The notes beneath the pieces were generated by a model. That model had not been told where the DNA came from. It saw only the letters and a list, made by a program, of their open reading frames with translations, and did not search any database. Positions 1 through 13,600 of a DNA stretch of 64,000 bases are shown here, piece by piece. Where the stretch lies: assembly GCA_029962745.1 (NCBI GenBank), contig CM057154.1, positions 14,751,763 to 14,815,762 of the forward strand, read 5' to 3'. The number at the start of each line of letters is the position of its first letter. Position 1 is the first letter of the stretch. The translations under genes were made by a program, and so were the position numbers. Source of the DNA: Echinometra lucunter. Taxonomy: Eukaryota > Echinodermata > Echinoidea > Camarodonta > Echinometridae.

Positions 1-500
1 GTCTATTAATCTTCAGGCTCTATTGCAGACCATGTGGAAACGAAAGGATACTCTAAAATCAATCAAACAAAACCATCAACTTATTCACAATGAGAATGGG
101 TAATGATTATTGATCAAAACTGGTCTTTGTTTTAGTTGGTGCACTAACCTAGCATTCATAGTAATTACTCTAAAAGAATTGGTAAGCATGATAGGAGAAA
201 AATGAACCACCTGTCTACCTGTAATCATACATGTACATGTAGTATTAACAAAGCTACCCTAAGGCCTAATGTTATGTTTAATTCCATTTTCTTGGACAAT
301 TGTCTAAGTACCTGATTTATATGAATGTTGTGTATGAAATACTAAAACCAATATTGCAGGAGGGGAGGGATATTCCTAATAAACCACACTGCAGGAATAA
401 GAATTCTGGCATGAGATTGAGCAACATAAGCTCACATTAGATGATCAATAATTTGTATGAAAGACACAAAAAAACCCCAAAAAACATAAGAGCAAGAAAT

Positions 501-1489
501 CTGGGCCAGTATTAAATTCAATACTTGGATTAAGTAAAACTTTTCCTAAGTATTTTACCTTGGCTAAGAAATTTGCTTAAGTCGTATTCATTTCAATACT
601 TTGAATTTTACTTCAGTAAGACAAATTTAAGCCAAAATTCTCGATGATAAGCATTGTGACGTCATATTTTCAATGTGCAATTAACATGTCACATGGAATA
701 AACTCGAATACGCGATGATATAATTCTGCGCAGCTCATGATTACTGCGTATAAAAACCTATGCCTGCCAATCAAGGCCTCCAAAATATCCAACCCAGGCA
801 TCAGCATGCTCTTAGTGAATAAAGATGACCAAGAAGAGTAAACAGTGAAAGTTTGAGCAAAATCGGACAATTTGTTCAAAAGTTATGAATTTTCAAAGTT
901 TCAGTAAATCCCTATTACGGGGATCCTTGAGTTGGCAACTTTACCAGCATCTGTGATGTCATCGTGGACAACTCTTCATTTATTTTTTTCAAGAAAAATA
1001 AAAATTCTTTTGATTTATTGTTTGAGTATTACAAGGCTATATCAATTCTGCAAGCATTTTAGAAAGAATTATGTTGATTCCTGACTTGAAATTTCATATA
1101 AATCATTTTTTTTTGAAAAATTATGTACAAAATGAATTGAGAGTTGTCCATGATGACGTCACAGATGCTGGCAAAGTTGCCAACTCAAGGATCCCCATAA
1201 TAAGAATTTACTGAAACTTACAAAATTCATAACTCTTGAACAGATTGTCCGATTTTGCTCAAACTTTCACTGTTTACTCTTCTTGGTCATCTTTATTCAC
1301 TATGAGCACACTGATGCCTGGGTTGGATTCTCCTTTAAGTCTCCCAGGAAGGTGTCTTAGATTTGGAGTAAAATACTTAGCCAAAATATTGAACTGAATA
1401 CCAAAATTTCCTAAGTATTTCATCTAAGTAAAAAGCTAAGTAAAATACTCATATTTCTGACTTAAGTATTGAATTGAATACCGGCCCAG
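501..1489. mobile_element. Long fold-back element, ~1 kb
   Basis: The ends are inverted (CTGGGCCAGTATT at 501, ...AATACCGGCCCAG ending 1489). Inner arms at about 789-985 and 1138-1335 are almost perfect inverted copies: GGGGATCCTTGAGTTGGCAA on the left matches TTGCCAACTCAAGGATCCCC on the right. The arms surround an AT-rich spacer of about 150 bp. The left arm has some 130 bp more than the right. No transposase gene and no clear target duplication are visible. It is a non-autonomous DNA element or fold-back repeat of unknown superfamily. The CTGGGCC end resembles the smaller fold-backs at 29566, 61197 and 61759. Confidence 0.8.
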
Positions 1490-4400
1490 GGCTCCAAAGT
1501 AACATTTTTTGTTTGTTTATTTGCTTTTTGTTGTTTGTTTTCTTGGTTGTCCTAGTTCATATTCATACGGCCTGTATGCATGAGCACCATTTCAAAATTG
1601 TGACAATTTTGGAGGTCCTGATTTAGATGTTGGATGCCTGCATGTCCTGGGTACCAGTAAAGAGTTGAACCCTGTAGAAGGGCATTACTACATGTACATG
1701 TAAAAGCTCATACAAGGTTTTGGTAGCAAAATAATTGGCATGAAATTGACTAAAGTCTTACACTGTTCACCTTGCATTAAAAGATATGTGTGTGAGATCA
1801 TGTGATATTCCATTTGTGATTTCCAGTGAATTTCAATGTAAATACATGTATTTCAAATGAACACAATGTAATGGTTACAATCAGCCTTACGCTGGGACCC
1901 CTGCATCCTAACTGCTCCCTGCAAAACGATTACAGCGCTTCATACACTTGTCGCATAAACAGAACTCTCACTGGTTTCACACATGTGCAGGCCTGTATGA
2001 CTTTATGTCACTGGCCCAAGATCAAAACATTTTTCCCTCTTTCACCTGTCTAATATTCAACTTTAGGACGAGAAAAGTTCATAGCATCTTAGTCTAGCTT
2101 CTACAGAGATGTCAACCCCAAAGGATGGTTGTCAATAACATTTTACATATATTTCCGGGAACAAATGGGTGTCTTTCCAGAACACACGCCGTCAAAATGT
2201 CAATCATATTTTTACACACACATGTCATGTGCCCATTCATTTGACTGCACACCAGTGAGCATCACTCACCAAAACTAAGTCCCAAAGTCATAGCGAATGT
2301 TGAATTCCGCAGTCAAAAAGCGGAATCGGCGTTATTTTTCCAAAGAACGCTGGGCTACAGCCCGGTGAAAGAAACAGGGTTGCCGAAGACCTGCTAGAAA
2401 TTGAGAAATCCTGGGTTTTGTGATGCATGTTTTTGCTTATCGCAATCAACCGATGTGATGGTATCGGCAAAAAACAAACTGAAAAGCAATCTCTCCGTAA
2501 CTGCCGGTGCATGTACACAGTTGTATGCAAGTTCCGACAAGCCAAATTTGACCAAAATGGGAGCACTGACGAGCGCCGAAGCATCCCTAATGCACAACCG
2601 CGATTGTGCCAATGTCATGTGCAGTGCAGTACAGTGAAATTCAGTGAGGGCGCGTGCTCCAGCATGTGCTACATAGCTCAGCATGCACTGCAAATGCATA
2701 CGCATACAGAGGCTCTATGTAGATGTATAATGGAGGGGCCTACATATATTTTTGTTTGGTTTCCCATAGCATTTTGGTTGTTAACTGTAACACCGTAACA
2801 AGTGCAATAAAAGCAGAACAAATACGGAGAATCCGGAATGGTTGGCATCTCTGCTTCTGTCTTGCTTCTGACCAGCTAAAGTAAGAAAACCTGACAAATG
2901 ATTTTTCAGGGCCTACCAAACTTGTATATAACCCACAATTAATTGCTGGCTTTCCGAAGAAAATATTCCGAATATTTCAGTATCACCATTTTAAAAGAAC
3001 AATGGATGATATTGAAAGAAAGCAAAACAAAAGGAACAATTTTGTAGATATGACCTTTGACCTATGCTCCTAGAATGACATTTGGTTTGAATTTGAGTCC
3101 ATCCAAATTTGTGGATCATCAGCTTCAGAAATCTGGGCAAAAATATCTAAAAAGAAAATTTTCTTCTTCATTTCCCTCCCCGAAACCCTTGCGGTATTGG
3201 AAACTTCTGACCTCTGATCAGTTCATATGGTCTGACTTAATAATCTAAACTTGAGCTTGTGCCCTCGCCATGCTAGCCTGAAAAAAGGCATTATCTTGGA
3301 CAAGATAAGAAGAACACAAATTTGCTACCAATTGTAAAGTTGTGCTTGACCTTATGATTGACTGCAAGACTTATGCGTGATATTACTATCAGGCGCAACT
3401 TTTTCTTTACAACAGTATTGATTGTAAGTTGTGATCAATTGCAAATCTACAATCATCGCAAGCTAGGAAGGGAGGGGTGATAAACAAAGTGAGAGTGTAC
3501 GGGGTATGGGCGGAGGGGGTGTTTTAGCTTGATTTAAAAACTCTTTGACTTGAGGGTGTTTATTTCTTTCTTTATTCATTTATTTGATTTCAGGCAAAAG
3601 AAACAAATAATGTACAAAATACAAAAAAAATTGGTTTCCTTTAATTCCAAAAGCAGAAACAAGGAAGGATTACATGGTTGGTGACAATAAAATGTTTTCT
3701 TGTTCTGTCTCTTTTTATCTTTATGTTTTGTTTTCATTTATTTCCTTAGTATTATTTCCTCCAGTTATTAAAGATGACAAATATGATTTATGATTATTGG
3801 TACCGTGGTACAAATAGAATTCCTGTAATTCTTATTAGAAAACCAAACATAAACTTTCCCTACAGTATCCTCACTATTATGAGCTAGCTTCCAACTTTTG
3901 CCATTTAAATCCCACCACTCCACCCATAACTACCATTAATGAGCGATGCAGACTACATGTATAGGAGGGGCTGAAAAGAGGGAAGAAATTCAAGGAACTG
4001 GATTGTTATAAAAGATAAAAGACCCATTTCTATTCCCTAGATTGTTTAAAATTAATCCTTCGCAAATCCTCCATCTCTAATTCTCCTTATGAGCCCATCT
4101 TCCGTCTGGATAAGGGAAATTCCCTCTTATCCTCTTTAACCTTTTCAAAGGAGGAGGATGCTTCTCTCATCTTTGCGTCTGTTCAGACAGCAAGAAAGTT
4201 ATGAAACTAAAATAAAGAATCTATGTTTATAGCCAAAGGAGTGTACACACTTGTAAAACTCTGTGTATACAAGAAGCACAATAATGGGGGGGGGGGGGGA
4301 GGAGAGGCCAGCTCACACTGGAGCATAAAAAAGCAATCCCCACGCACACAAGATAAGCCTCACCCAGTTATATACAATTTTAATACAGTACACGGAGATA

Positions 4401-5654
4401 CTGATTCTTTATAGAGTTTTAGTTTAAAATGATGCTCAATCATGAGTTTACATTTGGTTATGCATTTCTACATAAATGTTCAGACTATACAAATCTAATC
4501 ATTTATCCTGTAGCCATACGGCTTTTGATAAAGTTTGATAGTCTGAACAGGGGGCTAAGTGAGAAAGGAGATAAAAGATGGGATACTTGGGATCAGTACA
4601 TCATGATGCTATTTTGCATGCAGCTTAGGAGTGCTTATCACCCATCTTACATTTTCTCCGTCTCCATCAGTAGAAGAAAAAATATATGGTAGCAATGAGG
4701 GACTTACCTCTGGAAAACTCTAGAGAGCCACGTTAAACTTCAGATTTTCCACTGGTCATCATCTCATAAATCCACATTACACTAGTTACATTTTGTCTCT
4801 AATTTTTGAGCATTTACAAATTGAGAACAGATACTGACAGAATTTACATCCCAATCATACATGTAAACATTTCCTTGTAATGCGATTTTTTCTGAATGTA
4901 TTTTAACAAAAAATATTTCATATCAAAATATGTTATTGGGAAATTTTGTAAGTTTTTATAAATTCTGAAATTTTAAAAGATTTACCCCCCAAATGAAGAA
5001 ATCAATCATTCAGATCTCTGTGACTTAAAAGTTGTAAACGGATGAGTTTCCAATTGTAAATAAAAGGCAGTTTATTCTAATACATCAAATTAGTTCAATA
5101 CAAAAATAGATTTTGATATGTTAACTGTTTTTTTTTCCCTGATATATTCCAATGTGCATGAATTAACTAATACAAGTAATTCTGAACAAATGATAAAGAG
5201 AATAGTTGAAAAATAAAAGTACACAATTTGATTTTTTAAAATGTTTTAAAAATCTCATTCTGAAAATAAATTTGATTCTTAAAATTCAGTTATATTAAAA
5301 TTTACTTTGCCTGAATCTCTTGCGATAATTACAATAACCATTTGGCTCAATATTAATTCTTTTCTCTTTTTAGGAAAAACTATATAATATCAAAAGCTTC
5401 TATGCACTATTTTGTAGTAAAGATGAGTCTGTTGTCATAGACTAGATTAGGATCATATATCAACTGGACTGTTTGTTTCAGCAGCTAGATTTGTTTTACA
5501 AACTTTTATTGCCCATTTCCCAAGCTATGGGGTTCAGTAAAATGGGGAAAGGATGACCTAGCAAATAAATCTCTGATGCCAATGTGAAATATTATCTCTC
5601 TCAACAGGATAAGTGTGCATGCTGCAAGATGCTGTTGTTCTCCGGATGGCATCA

Positions 5655-5658
<4 letters not shown>

Positions 5659-5712
<54 letters not shown>

Positions 5713-5732
5713 TCTCTCTCTCTCTCTCTCTC
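5659..5732. repeat. (TC)n microsatellite
   Basis: About 37 TC units with a single interruption (CACTC) near 5706. A pure pyrimidine strand of this length can form triplex (H-DNA). Confidence 0.95.
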
Positions 5733-6555
5733 AACTGCTGAGAAATGGGAAAATGACTCTTTCTCTGTAAAGGAATTTATTATGACTAGGGATTTATTTA
5801 ACTTCCTGATTTGATTCCATATCTTTTCATTTTATATGCCTATGATAATCCACAAATGATATGACAATGGGGGTGGGGGGGGGGGTGGGGAGAGATTAAG
5901 AATACCATGGCTTTCTCTGTGAAGAATGCCTAGGGCTAGCTCTCTATGTAGTACATCTTTCTATATCAGCCATTTCATTAATGGGGCCCATTTTGTTCAG
6001 AGAATCTCAGCTACAAAGCAAATGGGCCTTGCAATATTTTGACTATGTGAAATCATTCTGGCATCTGTTCAAAGGTTTCAAGGTATACATCTTGCTCTAT
6101 ATCATAGCTGTTGATTCTTTATTCAATTATCATTCAATTTTCAAAGAAATTTCCTTTATGATTCTTCATTTGTTCCATACTGGCATCAAGCCACAACTTA
6201 ACCCAGATAAAATGGTACTTAAAGATGGTTAGTTGCTGTGCATATTCCATCCAAGCTGGGACTCCCACATTTGGCAACACCAATCATTAAAAGCGCATTA
6301 ACCTTTGAAGTTGACCCCTGTGGCACTTGGAAGAATTTGACAGTTTCCCAGTACAGAAAGTCACAACAACGCGACTGTATTGTAATGTGTAATACTGCCC
6401 ACTGATTCTGTTCATACTGTACTGCAGTCCTAGTATACATGGCAAAAAAAAGATCTCTTGTTCTTTTGTGTTAGTCATGTGCTGCCAAAGTGACCAGTCA
6501 GGGTTGGAAAAGGCAAAAGGGACTGAAAAATATTGCATGTCTGTATTGAGATTAC

Positions 6556-6630
6556 CTGTGTAACGGCTGCAGGACTATCTGATACAATAAAGATGACTGC
6601 TGTGGCTCCTCGATGCATTGCTCTTTTGGC
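6556..6630 (-). CDS. znrf3: ZNRF3/RNF43-like E3 ubiquitin ligase, exon 3 (PA domain)
   Basis: This exon has only 25 codons (residues 113-137), phase 0 at both ends. It sits between an acceptor with a pyrimidine tract ending TTTGTAACAG and a donor GTAATC. It reads AKRAMHRGATAVIFIVSDSP then AAVTQ. The core RGATAVIF is identical to vertebrate ZNRF3, where it follows the cysteine-bearing segment directly, so exon order and phase are as expected. The next family segment (a VVYVKG-like strand, then the membrane-proximal part) should be exon 4. I looked for it on the minus strand of positions 1-6555 and did not find it, so intron 3 is at least 6.5 kb. Confidence 0.9.
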
Positions 6631-7091
6631 CTGTTACAAAGAAAAAAGAAAGCCAAATATTCAAATTGTTAATAGAATTTGTGAACAAATACTGACCAAA
6701 CGTTTACCCTTTGCATGTTAGCAAATGAATTCTCACATTTGCAATCCTTGCACCCTTATATGGTTCATGATAGTTAATCTAACGCATTAATTCTGGGAGA
6801 TGGGTCAGCAACAGTACCATCAACATCTTGCACTAGTCGCCTTTTCCTCTCCTATTCTAAGTGATTAAAGACTTTTCATGCTTCATATTTTCCCTGGGCT
6901 CTCACTGCTAGTTATACTAACTCATCCTATTTCTTCCCTGCACTTGGGATCCCTTGGTCAGTTGAATATTTCTTCAGCTCTCACTTGCAGCGTCTGCTAT
7001 CTTGAAATTAGTTGTTGACCCGCGAGTGGGAAAATAGGCCTCTAATGGTACGGATGTTGGTGGTGCATGCATTGCGAAATGCGAGAACTGG

Positions 7092-7382
7092 CCAAAAGTT
7101 GCCAAAAGTGTTTCCAAGCCTATGTTTTATAGAGACACTCATTTGTGGGAACTACCTCCAACATATCTTAAGGTTGAGGACAACCTCAAGAAGCATTTGG
7201 GAAAAAAGAAAGAATTTTTACTTTTCAGTGCTCTCCAAAAATGGGAGCTAAAGAAGGAGACGCTGACAGTCAATTGCTTCTCTAGAGAAGCTAATCATCT
7301 TCCTTGCAAAATAAATCGGGGGAAGAGAAATTACTCTTTTGAGACCAATTTACGGATGACTTCTGCACTTCAAGACCATTAA
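7092..7382 (+). mobile_element. LINE reverse-transcriptase C-terminal remnant
   Basis: An open frame reads SVSKPMFYRDTHLWELPPTY, then a lysine-rich segment with KKHLGKKKEFLLFS, and ends at a stop at 7382. The order RxxxLWxxLPxxY, then K-rich, then FLL is typical of the extreme C-terminus of CR1/L2/RTE-type LINE polyproteins, and the better-preserved copy at 50.2 kb has the same order. No further reverse-transcriptase motif lies upstream, so the copy is strongly 5'-truncated. Confidence 0.45.
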
Positions 7383-9517
7383 CCTTTATAGTTAATTTTC
7401 CTATTTAATGTCCCTTCAGAACAATTTGCTTGAATGTTCTATCAAAGGTCGTCAGCAGTTCCCTGGTAAATATTAAAGAGGTTTCAAACACTAACCCACA
7501 TTGGTCTAAAAAAAGCATGTAAAAATAATTTTCATATTATTTATGCAACCTGAACAAGTCCACACACTCTAATCCATGCTTTATTCTGGTAACCTCAATC
7601 CTTTCCATGCTATGGGTGGCAATTTCACCAAAAAATGTTTTGAATGTTGAACATTGTGTTTGCTAGAAAACGTCCTACGTTTCTTTTCCAAGAACATAAA
7701 GTTTCATCCATTGAGTTTTTACCCATGAAATATATTTTTTGCCCAGTTTGTCAAAGAAGCAAAACATAAGTTAAAATTTCACTTCTGAAAGTGCATTTCT
7801 GATGATTATCCTAAAATATAGCTGTTCAGAAAAAGAAAATCAGTTGAAGTTTAACTCATGTCGAAAAACAGGTTCATGATCATGTTTGGTATTATGCAGG
7901 TAACCTTTAAAGCGCATGACGTAAAACATCAGATAATGGAGACATGTAGTTGCCGCCTCTAGGCTACCGCTTTCATGTTCTTACATCTATCTCTACCTGC
8001 TGAATAAAACAATTTTCTCCACCGATAAACCCCCCTAGGGAGGGGAATCCTCCATTTAAACCGCTATCCACATCTTTCACACTTATAATCTTTTACCCCA
8101 TTCAGACTACTTCAATACATTGTACAGCAAAGTGAAAACCATATGACTAATATAAGTAATTAACTTTTTATAAGCATTCTCTTGTAATCTTGTGCAGGTG
8201 TCAAGTAAATCTTTATACAATGTTTCGGTAAACAATACATTTGTAAAAGATATGTGCTGTTTCTCCAATACAATTATATGCCTATGTAATGTTTCTTTAC
8301 ACATATATCATACAACTAAAATTTAGTCTGAACAGGGTATTAATGCCAATGTCCTAGAATACCACAATGTGGATGAGAAGTGGAATGACAGACAAATGGT
8401 ACTTAAAGGCACCCATTTACAATTTTCATGTGAAATTGGGGGTGTTTAAATTGTTCATGAATTATTTCTCAATGCTGGGGAAACAAACATATAAGTAATT
8501 GCAAAGCAAACAGATAATGTAGTTTAAAGTCCCCTGTTTCCCGTTTTCTAAAATGCAAATTCCATGTTCTCCGGTGTTCTAAACTTCCAATTCCACCTTC
8601 TCTGGTGACATGTACAAAACATATGATAAAGCAATTGTGAATTATAGTAAAAATCTTAGAAGGACGTAAGTTACCCTAATATATACAATGTATATGCACG
8701 CACTGTGCACAGTATGTAGATGAAGTTCGGCGAACACATGCTAAACACTGCGAACAGGCTTGATCCAGATTTTCTGCTGATGCACAGTTTTGTTTTATTG
8801 GATTTTGTTTCGTTTTTCATGACTTTCACTGTATTTTTCATAATTCAATTTTTTGGCCTGAAAAATTTGCGTTTTCCGTGAAATTCCGTGAATTCCGTGT
8901 TCTTCCCAAATCCCTTGAAATTTTTCTGTTTTCCATATCGCAGAAAACTGGGGAATTTAATGTAGTTGGTTATTCCAAGCAACAGTTTACTGGTACTTCT
9001 TTTCATACCAAAAGACGTTAAAAAATGGGAGTTGCTGCTACCTTCTTTGGCGTTCAAGAATTGAAAGGGATAGAGCAACGTCGATTTGGCGCTGCTCAGT
9101 GGCTGCCGGGCCCACGATCAATTGGGCATAAAGAATTTCCTTTTGGACAATAAAATTTGGAGATTGGAGATTTTTTTTAAATTTGCTTTTAAACTGAATT
9201 ATGATTAGCACCAAAGGTGGCATGCACTGGCAAGAACTTTGTTAATAATAAAATGGAAGGGATTACCAACAAATTTCCTTCTTTTGACAAATATTTCATA
9301 CTTTTTTCTCTTTTAAAAAAAAAAATTATTTTCAAATTCATGAAACATATCATTATTTATGCATCACAGCAAAAACAATGTTTCACAACAATGAACAAAC
9401 AAACAAACAAACAAAGAGACAAAAACAGAGACATTAAAAACCATGTTTAGTAATTATCATTATTGTATCAAATCAATTAAGAATGCAGTAAATAAAGGGG
9501 AGTTATTCTTTAATTGT

Positions 9518-9590
9518 CTGGAGCCAGAAGGGCATTAAATCTGTATAAAATGATATGAGTTAACGCCCTTCTGACTCTGACCAGACAATA
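9518..9590. repeat. Short imperfect hairpin
   Basis: The arms are TTGTCTGG...GCCAGAAGGGC and GCCCTTCTGAC...CCAGACAA. The stem is about 20 bp with one bulge and one mismatch around a ~30-nt AT-rich loop. It may be a decayed MITE or, less likely, a small-RNA precursor. Confidence 0.5.
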
Positions 9591-9939
9591 TGTTCCATTT
9601 ATTCTGAAGAATCCTTTGAATAGATGATTCAAGCAATTCAATGAGATTTCATAATTCACTATGTACCTCATACATTAAGAGGGCAGTCCAATGACTCCCA
9701 GGGCGAAGGACCTACAAAATAACCCCAAATTTGATCTAACTTATCCCATCACGAGGTATAGCATGACGCCTTACTCTTTTCACATTATCTCCATAATAAT
9801 ACATTCTCTATAGCAAAAAGTTAATGTGAAATTCTGCTTGTACCAATAATACATATAAATAGCCTTTTCTTCATTCTATGACATAAAGAAATGCAACGAA
9901 ACTTTCCTTTTATCAAGAGAACATTTTCTTCCTACCCCA

Positions 9940-10230
9940 TACCCCTCTATGGAATTAGAGGAGCTGCGAGTCAAAGATTGATTTCAAATTCTCATTGTGT
10001 CGCCCAAGCAGGGACATTGCTCTAAGAAATTGGTACTCCTTTGAGCTATGTTAGCCGTGAATAGGGCAATTATGTTGAGGGATTACCCCTATGATGACTG
10101 GGGATTGTCCTGCAGATAAAGGCCCTATTGTGGCAGACTACAAAGAGATAGACCTTCCAGATACCCTCATCTTCATGCCCCAGTCACACTGAGAAGGCTG
10201 TAACAATAGGGTCATTCTCACTTGTAAATA
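9940..10230. promoter_or_regulatory. Possible intronic cis-regulatory block
   Basis: This is an apparently unique stretch with balanced composition between AT-rich flanks. It contains TCAAAGATTGATTTC near 9974 and CCTTTGAGC near 10036, both with TCF-like CTTTGA cores. Evidence is composition and motifs only. Confidence 0.2.
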
Positions 10231-10960
10231 TCCCATTGAAAATATACTGTACTTGTGATATTTCACCTCGTGACTCACATCGACTCCCGAACTCCGCGCA
10301 CTATAAAGAAACTCCGTGGAGTTTGGGATTGTAAAGGTAGCAAATACATTTTGTTCCCATCACATTGTTGACATCCCTTGTACAATAATTCTTTACATTT
10401 ATATCAATGAAAATAAATAAACTGAACTTGACTTGAATTGGACCCAAGACCGATTACCAGATCATCTACAGACTGTACAAAAAATAATACATCAAAATCA
10501 ACAGCCAATAATCATTCAGTTCTGAATCACTTTGGAGTCCTCTTAAGTTAAATGTATGACTGGGTATATGACTGCTCATGGAGCAAGTACATGTACATGA
10601 ATTTTTAGAAGGGCTGGGCCTGGTTTGAGCAGGTGCATTCTGAAAAATTCACCAGGTAACTTGGTCTTAATCTTAATGCTTCAGATCGAAATACTGAACT
10701 GAATTAAACTGAATCATTTATGACCAAAACTTATCCTACATGAATATAACAAATGTACAATGTACATATGAATACAGACATATTCACATTGAATATAGAC
10801 ATAATATATACAGACATACAGAAATACTTTGGTAGAGGGAACAAACAAATAATTTTAGCCCAATGACAGATAAAGATAGAGCTCTTATTTCTTTTCTTCT
10901 CTTTTCTTCTGCTGTGTACCTGATTCTGATCTATTCTTGGCATTTTCCTTGTAATTGTTC

Positions 10961-11125
10961 CAGGGAAAAAAATAATAAATTTTTTTCCAGGGCTACTTTT
11001 TGAGCCCACCGGTTCCAATTTTCTACTTTGTATTACAGTAACATTGGACCCTGTGCGAATTTCAGGGGCTCTTTTTGGCATTTCGGGGCAAATTCGCCCT
11101 GAGCCCTCGTGTATTTTTTTCCCTG
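10961..11125. mobile_element. hAT-type MITE, 165 bp
   Basis: The element begins CAGGGAAAAAAA and ends TTTTTTTCCCTG. It is flanked by a perfect 8-bp direct repeat AATTGTTC (10953-10960 and 11126-11133). CAGGG-type inverted ends with an 8-bp target duplication define hAT transposons. The interior has the AATTCGCCC, GAGCCC and GTGTATTTTTTT blocks shared with the copies at 35545 and 47215. It has no coding capacity, so it must have been moved by a transposase from elsewhere. Confidence 0.9.
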
Positions 11126-12144
11126 AATTGTTCTATTCATTTCCCTGTTGACTTTTTTGTTCAAGGTTATTTCTGTTTCATACAAGTCCCACTTATACAA
11201 ATTCAATTTGATTTGGCCATAACCGGTGTCCAGAACACTTGAGCCCTCTAAATTTTGGTCTGGACCCCCAAAATGCAAAGTCTTCTAGCAAACAGACCCT
11301 AAAAATTGCAATCAGGAGCCCTACTTGAACGTAAAAAAATTACTTTGCAGCCTGGCATATAGCTATTTCAAATGTGTATCTAATCAATAAACCTGATCAA
11401 TTTCAATTTCCATTTCAATAACTGTGCATATGATTTAACTACAGTATGATTTCAGTTCTGTTACATTCCTTAAGAAAGGCATGATGCGTGTACTAGATTC
11501 CTGCCAACTGGTACCTGATGAATATATTCTTTCAGTATCAGAATTTGATACAGCAGAACACAGTAACATGTAGGAATAATGATAAATACTATTCAGTTTT
11601 TGTTAAACCTCAATCTCTTATGAAATAAACTCTCCATGAATACTTTTGAAAGTATTACTCTGACGACGTCACGACAAAGAAGAACCGAAAGGGGAGGAGT
11701 ATGCCATGGGAATATGTAAGGGAATGCCATCTTCTCTAAGTAAAAAGTTCGGAGGAGAAAGAGAGAATTTATGTGGCATATGTTGGAAAGTCTGCTTTGA
11801 TGATCAGGGGTAAAGTGAGATGGTCGGGAGAGACTTGTTGAACTCCTGTTTTTAAGGTGTCTTTCACAGGCATCCTCCAGTCTGCAATAGCGATTGACCT
11901 ATTGCCAGCATTGAATGCAGAAAGAAAGAAAGAGGAGAACAGCAATGGCAAGAAAAGAATGAGAGTTAAATTATTGATAACAAGTTTTATGAAATGGGGC
12001 CCAGAAATGAGAGGATTAACAAACAGACACAGAAAAAAAAAGAAAAGCGACTCAGACAGAAAGACATAAAACAGAGAAAGAGAAGGAAAAAATATAAAAA
12101 GAAATTAGAGAGTAAATAAACAGACAGACAACACATGATGTGCC

Positions 12145-12189
12145 ACTCAGACAGAGAGATACAAAACAGAGACAGAGAGAGAGAAAGAC

Positions 12190-12223
<34 letters not shown>

Positions 12224-12235
12224 AAGGAAGGAGAG
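12145..12235. repeat. Purine-rich (GA)n tract
   Basis: A run of GACAGAGA and GAGAGAGA units on the plus strand. Long reading frames across it are low-complexity artefacts. Confidence 0.85.
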
Positions 12236-12664
12236 AAAGAAAAAGCGGCACTTGAAAGGCACAGCAATGTACCCATTTACGCCAAAGCATTCTACCAGGC
12301 TCTCTCTATACAGAGTATGCTTGTTATGTCTCTCTTCTCCGGGACCAACATCAAAGAAAGCAACCGACAAACTCTCTCTGATCTACTTTGTCAGTAACTG
12401 GATTTGTAAGCTATTTATGTTCAATGCAAACATGTTGTTCCCTATTCTCTGCACTAGAAACCATGCACTTAATCCGGATAATTGTTTTGGTCTCTTTGTG
12501 CCAGTTGTTGGTTGCAGGAATGCGGACTGTCAAAAATCAAGTCTAATCAGCTTAAGTTTAAAATCATCATGAAAAAGAACATAAGACGGATACGATTCAG
12601 AAAAAAAAAAATCATTGTGTGTGCGTGGGAAGGTAAACAGGAATACAAAAAATTTAATGACTTA

Positions 12665-13168
12665 TTATCCAAACCTTACAGAAGCATGCTGAATCGTATC
12701 TCCATAGCAGTCACAGAAAACTTCACAGCAATAAACCACTCTGAGTTCAAAGTCATAATTTATTTCTATTAATTCTGTATAGTATCTTTCATCTTTCAGA
12801 TATTTTTTTCCTAATTTACCCCATGCATTGAACATAAAATTTTTACAATGGACAAAAATATATTTTAGATTTACATGCAACATATAGGCCCCCCAAAATG
12901 TCCTTTCTTTTGTAATTTTTAACTTTGTCATTTTCTCTGCACCAGAAAACATCATTTGGTTACATGATTCTTGTACACAGTCATGTAAATCAACCCCACT
13001 ACTTGCAAATGCTAATTTTTGAGAATTTCCATTTTCATGGGTAAATTTGAACTTCTCCATAAACCCAAACCAATGCTTTTTCATGGAGCTTTGCATCCAT
13101 CCACCCCAATCCCGCTGCCTGTTAGCCTCTTGATGTATAATGAACAAAATACTTTCCGTATGTAACAA
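12665..13168 (-). mobile_element. Doubtful remnant of a LINE C-terminus
   Basis: A 167-codon open frame is unusually long for this region. Its middle reads KERTFWGAYMLHVNLKYIFV, then HCKNFMFNAWGKLGKKYLKD and ERYYTE. The order (F/L)WG.Y, hydrophobic helix, K.(I/F)(Y/F)V, then ..ERYY resembles the last 80 residues of L1/Tx1-type reverse-transcriptase proteins, as at 45500-45676 here. No zinc-knuckle or RT motif is present. It could equally be chance. Confidence 0.3.
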
Positions 13169-13600
13169 TGTGAGGAGGTCAAACTATTGAATATCTTGCA
13201 AGTCAATAGAGTAATTAGCTGTGTGGGATGAATGCAGAATCCGATTCACCAATCTATGCCCCTCCCTGAATTTCTTCATGCTACCCCACCCCCATTCCCA
13301 CATCAGCCCCCAATGTAAAATAAATTAGAGAGTTTCCAAATACGATGATGCAAAGAGGTTAACCCAGTATCTTACAAGTCAATAGAGTACCATAATTCGC
13401 CATGTGGGCTTCAACAGCTTCAACAACTTATGCTCCTCCGTCAGTTTTTTACATTCACTCTCCCCCTCCTATCCTCCTATTTTCACCCCCCCCCCTCCTC
13501 CATCAGCCCCTCAAGGAATGATGAATTGTAGTGTACCTAAATATCGCAATGTGATGAGGTCAAATCATACAATCTGTTGCAAGTAAATAGAGTAATTAGC
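13161..13600. repeat. Diverged tandem repeat, ~190-200 bp unit, about 2.3 copies
   Basis: A recurring order starts at about 13161, 13342 and 13543: TA(C/T)..CAATGTGA.GAGGTCAAA, then AAT/TATCTT.CAAGTCAATAGAGTA. It is followed by ATTAGC/ATTCGCCATGTGGG and a C-rich segment with CATCAGCCCC. Units are clearly related but diverged. Confidence 0.7.

Larger units (their letters stand above)
1..6555 (-). other. znrf3: Intron 3 of the ZNRF3-like gene (partial)
   Basis: This is non-coding sequence downstream of exon 3. It holds the fold-back element at 501-1489, a (TC)n tract at 5659-5732, a G-run at about 4286-4299, and a short inverted repeat with arms TGTTCAGACTAT / ATAGTCTGAACA near 4478 and 4538. 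Positions 2280-2700 are somewhat richer in GC but show no convincing exon. In 1490-5650 I otherwise see only AT-rich, apparently unique sequence. Confidence 0.6.

Noticed and set aside
1..6555. Exon 4 of the ZNRF3-like gene
   Set aside because: I looked for a VVYVKG-like coding segment on the minus strand and saw none; it probably lies left of the window.
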